Below, one piece after another: positions 26,200 to 49,245 of a stretch of 64,000 nucleotides of DNA (position 1 is the first letter of the stretch; each line of letters begins with the position of its first letter). The stretch is from Salminus brasiliensis (taxonomy: Eukaryota; Chordata; Actinopteri; Characiformes; Bryconidae). The position numbers were made by a program, and so were the translations under genes. Under the pieces are notes generated by a model, which worked only from the letters and a program-made list of their open reading frames with translations, did no database searches and was not told where the DNA came from. The stretch spans positions 30,407,023 to 30,471,022 of the forward strand of contig NC_132896.1 in assembly GCF_030463535.1 (NCBI RefSeq), given 5' to 3'.

Positions 26200-26880
26200 T
26201 ATCTCAGTTTTGGGAAAGTACTATAGATACTATATCGTAAAAAAAATGACATGTAATTGTGACATAATTACTTGTAATGTCTTGTAAGTATAAGAAAGTA
26301 CCTTAGTACTATGTCAGTGTACTAGTACTAGTAGTATGTCATATAAAGTATTTCATAATTGACAAAATATCTTGTAATTAGGAGAGAGTATCTTGTTATT
26401 ATGAGGTTAGGTCATAAAATCACAAATATGCAGATTTCATGAAATGAACTTTTCTGCCAAAATACTCAAATTTTGTTAGGCCCTTAGAGTCATCCTAACC
26501 CCCTCCCAATGCGATGCTCCTGGGTGTGGTAGTTCTCTGTCGTGTTGCGAATTATGAAACTCAACAGTGTAAGTATAATAATACAATCTGAATGTATTTG
26601 CAGTTTGAAGCACCTCCACATGTGATTTCATGTGGTTTTGGGCTGTCCACACTATCAGAAATCAATCTGCATATAATCTAGATATGCCAAATTCATTTTG
26701 GGCTGGTAGTCTGAACATAGTCTTTGGGTGACTGATTAACATAGATGGTAAATATTCAACCATCTTAAGTATTAGACATTAAATGTATCAGTCATGCCAC
26801 ATGTTTTTAAGGCAAGATATTTTCAGGTAATACAGAAATGTCTTTTTTTTTTAATACGATATACTTTTAATTTTTTTTTT
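26200..26880. other. AT-rich spacer
   Basis: Rich in repeated ATCTTGTAATTA-like phrases. No gene or clear repeat boundary was seen. Confidence 0.5.
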
Positions 26881-26884
26881 TCCA

Positions 26885-27430
26885 GAAAAGCAAAGTGTTG
26901 TGAATATACTACCCTTTATTATAATGTAATTATTACAACAGTCTCATATCAAATGTCAATATTATACAATAAGGCAACAACTCAGTTTGTAAAAGTCTCA
27001 GCATTCGTATCTGGACAGTAACTCAAAGAGGCTGTAATGGAAAGTGCACTTGAGGCTACATGGCCTAAGCAATGCTAAAAGGTAAAGCTCTGCATCTGTA
27101 TTTGGCTTCTAAGGATTGTAATAAGTGCATGCGGTTATTGTCGGTGTGTAGGACACTAAAAAACCCAGTTCTAGACTACATTTTCCTTTAAATTGATAAT
27201 CTCCATTAAAAATGCTGCCCAAGACTAGGCTTAATCCCTGCTGGCCTAGATCTATACTACAGCAACAGAGCTGCAAGAGCTAGCAATAGCGAAGTGGTCC
27301 AGAGTGATACGGTTATTCTAGGGCTGTTGGACAGTGGTGACTGGTCCTGGTGACCAATAGCCCGGGGAATCCCAGTACCAGTAGTCCCAGGAGTCACCGC
27401 GGTGCTGGGCCATCTGACGCTGAAGTCGCA
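26885..27430. repeat. Left copy of a tandem duplication (pairs with 31190-31745)
   Basis: The 3' UTR, polyadenylation signal and last codons of the proximal small gene are nearly identical to those at 31190-31745, about 4.3 kb away. Shared runs include GGCTACATGGCCTAAGCAAT and TGCTGCCCAAGACTAGGCTT. Similarity begins abruptly at AGCAAAGTGTTGTGAATATA. Confidence 0.9.
26915..26920 (-). terminator. Polyadenylation signal of the proximal small gene
   Basis: AATAAA on the minus strand about 340 bases past the stop. It is conserved at the matching site of the second copy. Confidence 0.5.
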
Positions 27431-29248
27431 GCTGCCCCTGTTGCCACGAATGTCCACTGCAGCAATCGTTATGTTGTCCTTGCAACAGGACGCTATGTGG
27501 TGCAACAAAATCCCGTCACGGCCATTTTCATCCTTAGCATTATTAAAGACTGTATGGCTCGTGATGTTGTTGATCTTGTTCGAGAAGACTGAAATGTGGG
27601 GAATGATTTCAGAGACGTTATGGCCCGTCATGAGTAACGTCACCTCCCACATTTTTTCCCAACATGGGTTCGAGCAGTCCAAACTTCCGTTCACCACCTG
27701 ACACACCGGCAGAGTGAAGTACCTGACCTTCAGGACACACAAACACACACATACATTCAGAAGTTATACGACAGCGTCTTTTGCAATCCTTCTGTGGACT
27801 AATGGACGATTTTATTTTCTTATTGTTGAAATAAAATTTACAAAGGTCAGAAATAAGTATATAATAATACCGGTGATTGATCCAGGAATTTTGTCTAGGG
27901 TGGCCCAGGGGTGGCAAAGGGATGTCTAGAGGTGGCTACAAGGTGCAGACCACGCTTACTGCGAGCTGAGGCAAGCAAGGGGTTCTCTGAGAAACTTGGA
28001 CCAGAGTTCTGGCGGCTCAGCTGATGAGCTCTGAAGCCAGACCATACCCCTTACTGAGCAAATACAGAGCATGAGCTGGAAGAGACGGAGGAGCTGGGGC
28101 ACAAATATGACCCACGAGAAGAGGAGCGGGAGTGTAATAATGGAGAGGAGGGGTTTGGGCGTGGTCCTTCTCCCAAACTTCAGTTATTTCATAACTCCAT
28201 TAACTCCATTTAATGAAGGTCACTTTACTTTGTATTTTAATATACTGTGTGGTTTTAAATCACTGATAAAATCTGACAAAAATCTCCTGAATAGATAATG
28301 CATAAAATCTGATCTGCAGATCTACACACCGAGGAAGTGGCTTTCCCCAATAGCACAGTGACCCTCCCTCGCTCGCAGCGTAAACAGTACGCTGATTGGC
28401 TCTTTTTCCTAATGGGCGGGGCTTTATCTGTAAACACACGTCAGAAGCAATCCGGCATGCTTATTTATTAACATTTACTGACGGCGATGACTTTGCCAGT
28501 CCAGTCAGAGAAATCAAAAATGGGGGAAAAAAATATTTTAAAAAAAATTAAAAAGTAACATCCGGGGATTGAGCCCCATAAACTTCCGCCTCGCTCCGCT
28601 TATGGTGGCCCATGCTGCTAAAGAAGGGGGAGTTGGATTCTGGCGGGGAGTCAAATTTAGGCACAATAAGCCTGCACGTGGTGCTCCCACGTTTTCCAGT
28701 CGGAGAGGACAGTGTAATTTGATTTATGCTCTGCTGATGACAAACCCCCTTAAAGTCAGAGCGAGATAAAAGCCAATGATGGGGCAGAAATGCCATGTAC
28801 CACCCTGTCAATCTGACTGACCACCCCTTTAAACCCCTGCATGCATATTAGCTAGATAAACACTGGAGAGTATTACCGCTGTTTTCACTGTTTTGCAATG
28901 AACCACTGGCCTGTCTGACATTCTAGTATAATGTACAGCCATATTTAGGTTTTAATGCACCCCCAGGTCACAAACATAAAAGGAGTTAGTAGGTGGTCCA
29001 CAGATGACAAGGGGCTCAGCCTGGCAGATGGCTAAATCAGTCGATGTGGGCGAGCCAGCTGGCTAGAAGAGTAAAATGCCTACTGTGGGTGTAAACCCAT
29101 ACAGTTCAAGGCTGGGATACAATAAATGAACTGAATAAACTCTGTGACTGCATGAAGGCGAACTTACCTTTACACTGACCAGAGTCCCCATGTTGAGCAG
29201 GAAACACATGGTGAACAGCAAAAATGAGGAGCCTGTAACTGCTGCCAT
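27257..29248 (-). CDS. Small GPI-anchored protein built from the vwa7 terminal exon (copy A)
   Basis: Two exons on the minus strand: 29168-29248 (27 codons) and 27257-27727 (156 codons plus stop), joined in phase 0. The 183-aa product starts with a signal peptide (SSFLLFTMCFLLNMGTLVS). It continues with an ectodomain containing LPVCQVVNGSLDCSNPC, WEVTLLMTGH, a Cys pair (ASCC) and a last Cys in SCDFSVRWPS, plus several N-glycosylation sites. It ends SLWTTSLLLALAALLL, a hydrophobic tail typical of GPI signals. Exon 2 is homologous to exon 16 of the vwa7-like gene (35391-35870) at the same splice position and phase. No VWA domain is present. Copy B lies upstream in tandem. The function is unknown; transcription is unproven but the frame, splice sites and polyadenylation signal are intact. 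The alternative is an unused extra terminal exon of the big gene. Confidence 0.68.
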
Positions 29249-29599
29249 GCTGTAAGTCTTTAGTACCTCCAGGCTGGGGAAAAGAACTGAGACCAGGTTC
29301 ACAGGATGCAGCTTGATCTGACCCAACTCCTCCCCAGCTGAGTTTTCATTGGGCTGAAGATTATAATTGGATAGCTGGAGCTGCCCTGCAGAGGGTAGTA
29401 GCAGCAATATTTAAGGTGGAACTATAAAATTAGGATAAAATATGAATTTAGCCTCATTTGTCAGATTGTGGATAGGCTGTCGGTGCACAGATGGCACACA
29501 GAGAGGAGAGGAAATGTGTGTGTGTGTAAGAGAGAGAGAGAGCTATTGTTTTAGTTGCACTCCTCCTACTCCTACAAGTGTTCACATACAGCCTGGTTT

Positions 29600-29860
29600 G
29601 AGTACAGCAACTGGGCCCAAACGTCGAACTGGCCGAAATGTGTCCTCCGCATTTAACCCATCTGTGGTAGTGAACACACACACACACACACAGGGGCAGT
29701 GAGTACACACACACCCAGAGCGGTGGGCAGCCAACTCCAGAGAGGGTAAAGGGCCTTGCTCAAGGGCCCAACAGCGGCAGCTTGTCAAGCCCGGGAATCG
29801 AACCCACAACCCTGTTATCAATAGCCCGGAGCTTTAACCGCTGAGCTGAAGGTAGACTGT
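29600..29860 (-). mobile_element. tRNA-derived SINE S1 (antisense)
   Basis: Reverse complement of the copy at 25905: the B box reads GGAATCGAACC on the plus strand near 29795-29806. It is followed by a tRNA-like region and preceded by CATTTAACCCATCTGTGGTA and a CA tract. It is inserted about 350 bases upstream of the copy A signal-peptide exon. Confidence 0.85.
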
Positions 29861-30221
29861 ATGGGTAGGTGCTAAATTTATTGATTAAGAGGTGTGTCCC
29901 AATAGTTTTGTCCATCTCATAAGATATTTTCTGGTAATAACGACATGCTGAAGAAGCTATACGCCTTCATTTTCTCAATTTTGCGTTTCTTCTTAAATTG
30001 GCCTTTAAAGGCACTTGCATATGAACATAATATCCACGTTTATATAAAAATGTCTAGAACCGTCTCAGCTCTCACTATAATGAGACCCCATGTGACCTCA
30101 GGCATTAAGAAAAGAGATAATCTGACCCCAAACCTGAAAAATGTCCTGTGAAAACATACCTTTACTCATGTGGATCAATTGTTTTGGTGCTTGAATTGGG
30201 CGCTAGCCTGCGTTCACACTA

Positions 30222-30790
30222 TGGGCCCTATTTAAGCGATCTTTTTAGGCGACCCGTGAACCGTTTAGCTTGATTTAGGGTGTGTCAGTGTGTCTTTGCT
30301 ATCGTAACAACGGAACACCAAGCCTGGCGCGACTCGAAACACTCAAAAAAAGGCATGTACTAAGTCTCTTAATTAATCATGTCGAGCCAGGTGCGGTCTG
30401 CTATTTTTTGCGGATTGCTATTTCAATGGCGCAGCTACCTGGATATGTCCAACGCTGAAATGGACCCACTCATTCAAGCTGTGTGCAAAGGTGCACGAGC
30501 AGGTTAGTTACGGGAACAGCAGGAATATATTGTTAATGTAAAAGTCTGCATAGCTGCCAACTGGCACGTGCTATGGGTTTGTGCACTGCTGCATGTGCGT
30601 AACAAGCTGGGGTGTTTGAGTGTTGGGCACACGCCTGTGTTGACAATTCACTGCCAAGATAGCAATGAACGTTTGACTGTTGACTAGGGTGTTTTTCCGT
30701 TGCCAAGAAAGCAGCAATACGCCAGAATATAGCAGTACTTGGGCTACAACTGATGATGTTTCACCAGTCCACAAGTACGGACCACAATGC
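30222..30790. mobile_element. R3-family DNA element (one end decayed)
   Basis: Starts GGGCCCTATTTAAGCGATC and carries TAGCTTGATTTAGGGTGTGT, CAGTGTGTCTTTGCTATCGT, GAGCCAGGTGCGGTCTGCTA and GGATTGCTATTTCAATGGCG. All recur in order at 58778-59537. No transposase was seen. Confidence 0.65.
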
Positions 30791-31189
30791 AGATTAAGAA
30801 TCAAGCATAGACGCGAAGGTATGAGGTCCCCAGCTTCTGGTCCCTGAACTCCACCAGTTAGACACAGCAGAAGGCAGAGGACTAGTTTCTGAAACCTTCT
30901 TCATAGCCTCATAACTCCGGATGTGAGTCACGTAGGATATCGCAATAAGATGCAACTCATCCTGGAAATTAATTTTGCTCCAGAGGCTTCGTTCTTGGCC
31001 ATTTTCGTGCTGCTGTTTTTACTTTTGACTGGGAAGGATACATCAGTTGCGTCCACCAATCGCTCTGGGCTGCCTTCTGTGACGTAGCGGCCGAGAAATG
31101 TAGCATCAGCTGCGGCCTAGGCTTTAGATTGCAGCTATTAAATTTAATGGGCCAGCATGTTCACCGACTCCAGAGGGTTAACTTTCAAA

Positions 31190-31745
31190 AAGGCAAAGTG
31201 TTGTGAATATACTATGCTTTTTATTATAATGTAATTAATACAACAGTCTCACACCAAATGGCATTAGTATACAATTAGAATACAACTCAGTTTGTAAAAG
31301 TCTCAGCATTCGTATCTGGGCAGTAACTCAAAGAGGCTGTAATGGAAAGTGCACTTGAGGCTACATGGCCTAAGCAATGCTAAAAGGTAAAGCTCTGCAT
31401 CTGTAATGGGCTTTTAAGGATTGTAATAAGTGCATGCGGTTATTGTCGGTGTGTAGGACACTAAGAAACCCAGTTCTAGACTACATTTTCCTTTAAATTG
31501 ATAATCTCCATTAAAAATGCTGCCCAAGACTAGGCTTAATCCCTGCTGGCCTAGATCTATACTACAGCAACAGAGCTGCAAGAGCTAGCAATAGCGAAGT
31601 GGTCCAGAGTGATACGGTTATTCTGGGGCTGTTGGACAGTGATGAATGGTCTTGGTGACCAATAGCCCGGGGAATCCCAGTACCAATACCAGTAGTCCCA
31701 GGAGTCACCGTGGTGCTGGGCCATCTGATGCTGAAGTCGCAGCGG
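31190..31745. repeat. Right copy of the tandem duplication
   Basis: Partner of 26885-27430. It covers the 3' UTR and C-terminal coding part of copy B. Confidence 0.9.
31220..31225 (-). terminator. Polyadenylation signal of copy B
   Basis: AATAAA on the minus strand, about 340 bases past the stop, at the position matching the copy A signal. Confidence 0.5.
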
Positions 31746-32925
31746 GTCGTGTTGCCACGCTTGTCCACTACGAAAATCTTCACTTTGTAACTGCAGCAGG
31801 ACGTTGTGAAGGTCATCAGAGTTGCGTTGTAGCCATTTTCGTCCTTAGCATTATTCCAAGTTACGTTGGTCTTGGTCGGGAAGTTGATAGGCTTGTCCAT
31901 GGAGCCCAATGTCGTGTTGGAATAGACTGGACTCCCTTCATGGCCCACCATAAGTAACTTCACCTCCCACATACCACTCCAACACGGGATCGGGCAATCC
32001 AAACTTCCGCTCAGCACCCGACACACCGGCGGAGTGTAACTGACCTTCAGGACACAAGAACACAAACACACGCATCCATTCAAGAGTTCCTTTTACTCCA
32101 CCCCCATCTTGTCCCCATCAACTTCATATTATTTCACCCCATCTCCTCAACACCCCAATACTCCACCCCATCTCCTAAACACCCCAATACTCCACCCCAT
32201 CTCCTCGACACCCTAATACTCCACCCCATCTCCTCAACTCCCCTTTACTCCATCCCCATCTCTCAACAACCTATTACTCTACCCCAGTCTCCTTAACTCC
32301 ACCCCATCTCCTTGACACCCCAATACTCCACCCCATCTCCTAAACACCCCAATACTCCACTCCATCTCCTCAACTCCCCTTTACTCCATCCCCATCTCTC
32401 AACACCCTACTACTCTACCCCAATCTCCTTAACTCCACCCCATCTCCTCAACACCCCATTACTCCACCCTATCTCCTCAACACCCCATTACTCCACCCCA
32501 TCTCCTCAACACTCCATCTCCTCAACACCCCATCTCCTCAACGCCCTGTTACTCTACCCCCATCTCAATGTCCCATAACCCCACCCATCACCAATAATAG
32601 TAATATTAATAAAACAATACATCTTTTAAATTATGGTCTTTCTGCAGTTATGGAGGTTGATGGCCGTGTAAGGCTGGGATACAAGAAATCAAGTCTAATA
32701 CAGCCATCAACAGCTGAATAAACTCCCACTATTGCTATCAGTGACATTAAACAGGTACACAGATGGTGTACCTGAACAGGTGTACTGTCTATTTAACAAA
32801 CACACACTGCATGTTGACTAACACTGAGTAAACACTGAATGGACTCTTACCCTGACCAGAGCTCCCATATGGAACAGAAGACACAAGAAGGACAGTGAAA
32901 TTAAGGAAAGCCTAAATGGTGCCAT
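31562..32925 (-). CDS. Small GPI-anchored protein built from the vwa7 terminal exon (copy B)
   Basis: Two exons on the minus strand: 32851-32925 (25 codons) and 31562-32044 (160 codons plus stop), phase 0, GT/AG. The 185-aa product begins MAPFRLSLISLSFLCLLFHM, a clear signal peptide. The ectodomain has PPVCRVLSGSLDCPIPC, WEVKLLMVGHEGS, ENGYNATLMTFTTSCC and a last Cys in RCDFSIRWPS. The tail SLWTTSLLLALAALLL is identical to that of copy A. The six Cys match copy A and exon 16 of the vwa7-like gene, while the loop between WEVKLLM and DENGYN is quite different. DNA around the signal-peptide exon is also shared with copy A (for example AAGAACTGA and CTCCTCCCC blocks upstream), so the whole two-exon unit was duplicated. 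Intron 1 carries a pyrimidine-rich minisatellite. Role unknown. Confidence 0.7.
32100..32590. repeat. Pyrimidine-rich minisatellite, unit about 29 bp
   Basis: Imperfect tandem copies of a unit such as CCATCTCCTCAACACCCCAA followed by TACTCCACC. The strand is almost free of G over 450 bases. It lies in intron 1 of copy B, about 60 bases upstream of the exon 2 acceptor. A long plus-strand frame through it is repeat-derived, not a gene. Confidence 0.92.
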
Positions 32926-32999
32926 GCTGTAAATGATTAGGTCTTCAGGCTGTGGAGAAGAACTGACTCTAATGAGAACTAATAAAGCACACCCAGAAT

Positions 33000-34560
33000 C
33001 TGCAGAACCAGAAGTCTGGAGGGTGCAGCTGGATCTGATCCATCTCCTCCCCTTTTGTGTTTTCAAGTCAAGTCAAGTCAAGTCAGGAGGCTTTACCGTT
33101 AACAGCGTAATGCGGTTAGGTGGAAATAGATACAATAACAGATTTGAATAACTCAATACTGTTAGTGTGGTGGGAATAAGGTGCAGAGATATGTGACAAG
33201 CTGTGACCTGTTAGACACTGACGGTGTGTACTTACAGTTACAAGCAAAATGATTCACCCCACTGCAAATTAACTACTTTCAGCTGTTATACACTGTAATA
33301 ACAAACATTTAACATACGGAAATACAAACTGAAAAAGGTCAAGTTAGCAGTATACGTTACATCTCATGAATTTGTGTATCATCCAGTATTGTCCACTTGT
33401 AAATACCACTTCATTGGTAAACACCAGTTTGCTTAAAGACAAACCAATAGCAACAGATAAATAACCAGTCTTATATTTCTATTTGAGTTGATATAAATAT
33501 CTGCACTGGTGATAGCATCAGATTTCAGACTAACTGTGGTTTTCCACCAATGAAAACTGGTGGTCTAATGTCACCCACTGGAGTTCTAGCAGCTAGAAGA
33601 GCTTGAGAAGCTGAGGCTGTAGCTCTGTCTACCTATGTACATAAGCAGCATTGTACTTAATGTTTTGCACTTTAGTAAATTCAGGCCACACCCCTGAGGT
33701 TTTTAAATGTATTTTTTATTATATTATTATTATGATTATTAACATATAAATTCAATAATAAATAATAATAAATTGAATAAATAATAAATTAAAATTAAAC
33801 CCAGATACTCGTTTAAACAATTTTGTATAGTTTTAATTTGTTACATTTTATTTTTAACAATAATCAAGACATTTCAGTTGTATAAAATATATTACAAAAT
33901 AACTGTCATGCAAAGTATTTATTTTTAATTGTTCAGACTGTCAAAAACTGTTGACAGTGTGGTAAAAGTTCTACAGTTTATTATGTGATTAGAACATTAT
34001 ATTAACAATCCATCAAAATATCATTATTATACTTTGCCTTTATTATAATGTAATAGAGTGTAAAATGAGTCTATAAACATATATTATCTATCATTCTTAG
34101 GTAAAACTAAAAACTGTTAACATAAAGACTTTTTTTGTCAAATTTTGTCAAGTTTTTGAATACTATCATTCTAATGCAAGTCATTATAAGATAAGAGTGC
34201 CAGACAAATGCTCTAAATGCAATTGCAAAATATTGCCATGTATATATTGCTAATATTTATTTTAAATTTTAAAAGACACAGCATGGGCAAAAGTAGCAGA
34301 GAGTGCCCTCCATTTCTTTACTATACGGCCAGAGTACAGGAATCTCACAAAGTTTAAAGCCTTCTGCAGATAAACAGGTGAAAATCCTCCAAATAAGAAC
34401 TTAGCTGCTACAAGAAGTTTCCAAATTGGGTGTGACTAAGTAGACAGGACAGGGAATGCATATGCAGGGCACCCAAACTTTTGCTCCAAGCCCTTTTACT
34501 TGTTAAAACACTGTAAACGATGGAAATAATACATAATATTGCCTAAATTATTATGAGGAA
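33000..34560. other. Spacer upstream of copy B
   Basis: Holds a TCAAG/TCAGG pentamer tract at 33064-33086 (a retroposon-tail type repeat), then AT-rich DNA. No gene or RNA was recognised. Confidence 0.5.
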
Positions 34561-34564
34561 ATGT

Positions 34565-34965
34565 TTATAATAAAAGGAGCATTGTGTAAGTATTGGTATT
34601 TGTTGCTCATGGGCTCCCCCTACTGTTCTCGAGTGTAATTTAACTCCACTGTTATAAATGCAAATCACGCTTTTAGGGCCCCCTTGTGGACAGCTGAAAA
34701 TGTGCATTTGCTGAGAGATACAGAAACAGCATCCCAGGGTAAAGAAGCATGTGGACTGAGGTGGTAGAGTAATACTACAGGAGTTATGCAGAGTTACACA
34801 GTTTTGGCAAGAAGTCCAGTACAGCTCCACCAAGTTGCATAGTTCAGTAGCAGCATTCAGGCCTGAAGTGGCAATGACAGAGACGCCATTCTCCCTGTTA
34901 CAGTCAGTGGAGCATCAGCGTGATTCTGAAACTGCTGTTTTAAGATAAAATTGCTGCATACTGTT
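34565..34965. repeat. Dispersed repeat R4 (first copy)
   Basis: Phrases such as AGAGACGCCATTCTCCCTGT, CAGTCAGTGGAGCATCAGCG and GCAGAGTTACACAGTTTTGG recur in order, with changes, at 57340-57560. It does not encode a protein. Confidence 0.6.
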
Positions 34966-35108
34966 GTGTTAAATGTTTTGCTATGTTAAATGTTTTTTGG
35001 GTCATCTGGGTGCCACTTTATAGGTGGTATAAAGTTCAACTAGACCCAAACCCATATGTCAGCCTTGTTCCTTTTCATAAAAAACAGACAACAATGTTGT
35101 AAATGTAA

Positions 35109-35114
35109 TTTATT
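35109..35114 (-). terminator. Candidate polyadenylation signal of the vwa7-like gene
   Basis: AATAAA on the minus strand about 280 bases past the stop, in an AT-rich 3' UTR. Confidence 0.45.
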
Positions 35115-35390
35115 ACAGTGTAAATAATGCAATAACACTAGAAAATGTAATGTTTTATCAAATCTACCCATATTCACATATCACTGTGTAAAATTCAGTA
35201 GTTCAAGCATTATCTTTCTTTAACAAAACCAAAAATGGCATTCCTAGCTGGGCGTGAACACGAAGACAGACAAGAAAGTGGACTGAATGTGTACTCAATG
35301 CACCTGGCCTCAGCAATATGGAAAGGTACAGCTGTTGGTTTGTAGTTCATAAAGTGCTTGTACGAGTGTAGAACACTGAATGTAGCTCTA

Positions 35391-46694
<11,304 letters not shown>

Positions 46695-48038
46695 TCATGA
46701 AAAAGAAGAACAGAAGAAAAACAGTTGTGGGAACCATCTGTGCTCCTGGAGACCTACTTTTTACGTTAGCTCCAAACCCCAAATGACTCTACCTGATCCA
46801 TCTAACCATCAGCTTCAGAAGTCTATGAGGTCCAAGATCAACAGAGGGAAGGAAGTTGTCCATTGTGAGAATTTAACTGTTTTTAATAACTCTATTTAAC
46901 ATTAGACTGCTTCTTGTCCAGTGATCTTTCCTGTAAACAGTTTGGCTTCATAGCAACGGTCAGAGTTTCCTTGTTTGCTAACAGTAAGGCCATGGCCCTA
47001 CACACACTGCTTCCTCAATTAGGCCCTCAAATATTGTTAAACCAACAAACCATTTGGGTCATAATGTATTATCAGATCAGATATGTGATCAGACACGTGT
47101 ATAACTGCAGATCCTCCTACTGCAGTTCCTTCACTTCATACTGGAATATATAATGACTGTCACACAAAAACCTTGCATCTCCAAATTGGCAACTTTCTTA
47201 ACTTTCAATGGAAGTCAATGTAAAATGTTTTATTCCAAGTCATTTTGGAGCATTTCTATTGGTCAGCTCATCCTGAAATCCTGACAGAATGTAAATAACT
47301 ACTGCCAGATGTACATTATGTCACAAAGTGAAATGTATTTATTTATTTTTTTGCAGGACAGTGAAAAGATGAATACACAGTACTGTATAAAAATTATGAA
47401 GGAAAAATACTGTATGAAAAATTAGAAGGAAAAAGCTGATCTGAGAAGTGTTTGTTTACATTTACAAACACTATCAGTAGAATAAATACTAATAATATTT
47501 CTTCAAAAAGCCATGGATTTACATCTTGGTGTTCATTAAACATCTCCACAGCCCTCCTCATGAGAGTTAAGGGCATGTTTTCCTGGTATTTTTTCAATAT
47601 ACAGTACTGTACAGAGGTTGTACGCTCCTTCTCTCATAATTTAAATTGAATTATTTTATTATTTAAATTAAAATTTTCAGTTTAGTTTGTACTGCAGAAC
47701 AGATGCAGATGCACATAAATCCAGTAAAAAAGAACAGGAATTTCTCATTCTGAAGAAAGTAGGCGAGATCTTCTGAGCTAGTCTAAAGAACAGAGCTTGG
47801 TTCCAGGTTTCTCCTGGACGCCCCCCAGTCCAGTGTATAATATTAATTGAATGCATTATTTATGTATCGGTGTACACTAAATATAAAGCAATGCTCTATG
47901 CAGGCCTACCTTTAAAAAGATGCTGAGAAGAGGATAAAGGTGAAGATGATGGAAGTGTTCAGTTGTTTAGCTCAGTTCAGTGGATTAAGGGTGTTCTGGT
48001 TTTTAGAGTCTACATTACGTATGGAGCAGTCCTGTATT

Positions 48039-48079
<41 letters not shown>

Positions 48080-49005
48080 GGCTGTAACAATACAGTGTGT
48101 CATGCACATTTTTGGTTAATGATTAGTAGGAATGTAAGCGTCAGTGGGAAAAGTAAAAAAACCCAGCTAAATCGGATGTGGAAAATATTTCCTATTAGTG
48201 AAGTAATTACAGCCAATCTTTCTTATTTAATTTAATGTATATTAATGTATATGTTTATGTAATGTATAATGTATATGTACAGAACTATGTAATTAGGTTA
48301 CAGTAAGCAATTACAGTACAAAACACACCATAGGCAGCAACTGCACACACATCTGGGGTGGTGGGCAACTATCTCAGCACCCTGGGAGACATTGGGGGTT
48401 CAGGGGATTGAATGGACAACCTTCTGATCCCAGGCCTCCTTCTCTGACCTTTAGGCCATTTGTTTTGTATTGGGGTGGTTGTCTCATTATTATCTTCATG
48501 TAGATGTTGTTGCTGGTGTTGTCATTTTCATCTTGTTCCATTTTGTTGATTTGTTGGTTTGTAACCCTTAAAAACCCTAAAAGGCCTTAAATAAGTGTGT
48601 ATGAATAAGAAAAATGAATTACTCTTTGAGACACATTATTTGTATTATTTTACTTGAAACAATGATTTGTACTCAGTCTACCAGATAAGGAGACACACCC
48701 CATGCGTATGCACACATTTTGCCATCCTGGAGTTCCTCATTGCAGCAGAATGACACCAAGGCTTCTTTAGAAAATGGCTATACGGTCATCCTTTCAGTAG
48801 GTTAAACTCAGATTCTTGGAACTTCTGTGATCACCAAACACGCCCACAAATGTTTTACAGTGAGGTTCTACTAGGTTCTGCTGTGAACAGTGAGGTTCTA
48901 CTATGTTCTGCTGCAAACGACAAGGACCAATAATGAAAAAAAATACACTAAACAAGGAGGCATGGGTCTTCTGAGGGTATTGCAAGGATATTGCAAGCAA
49001 ATAAG
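46695..49005. other. Upstream region of the vwa7-like gene and spacer
   Basis: AT-rich. No CpG cluster or TATA box could be assigned as the vwa7 promoter. A stretch at 47365-47640 has ACAGTACTGTA near both ends and may be a decayed inverted-repeat element. A (CA)n run is at 48043-48074. No convincing gene is present. Confidence 0.45.
48043..48074. repeat. (CA)n microsatellite
   Basis: About 32 bases of CA repeats in spacer upstream of the vwa7-like gene. Confidence 0.95.
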
Positions 49006-49009
49006 GGTG

Positions 49010-49245
49010 CTACAAATGATTCCTTAAGCGATGCCACAAAAGAACCACCTTTGGATTCAAAATGAACCGTGTTTGTAATGGAGATGAGTGCGAGAGTCAA
49101 GGGCCTTTTAAAGGTCTGAAGGACCCTCACGTAATGTAAAGGTTCTTTACCAATTTAAAGGTTCTTGACATTCACACTCAACATCTCTATAACAAAAGCA
49201 TCACTCAAATAACCATCTGAAGCACATTTATTTGGAGGGATTGTA
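49010..49245. mobile_element. R2-family inverted-repeat element
   Basis: Phrases GCGATGCCACAAAAGAACCA, GTGTTTGTAATGGAGATGAG, TTTTAAAGGTCTGAAGGACC, AAAGGTTCTTTACCAATTTA and ACATTCACACTCAACATCTC show an imperfectly palindromic body. It is the continuous version of the copy split at 18714-19455. Confidence 0.75.

Noticed and set aside
28370-28430. CCAAT-like GATTGG and GGGCGGGGC pair as a promoter in copy A intron
   Set aside because: No downstream exon or CpG island was found on either strand. The motifs alone are too common.
32312-32578. Plus-strand 88-codon frame of Thr/Pro/Ser/His
   Set aside because: It arises from the pyrimidine-rich minisatellite in the intron of copy B and is purely repeat-driven.
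47394-47597. Minus-strand frame KYQENMPLTLMRRAVEMFNE
   Set aside because: No family recognised, no splice context, and flanked by ACAGTACTGTA phrases that suggest a decayed repeat.
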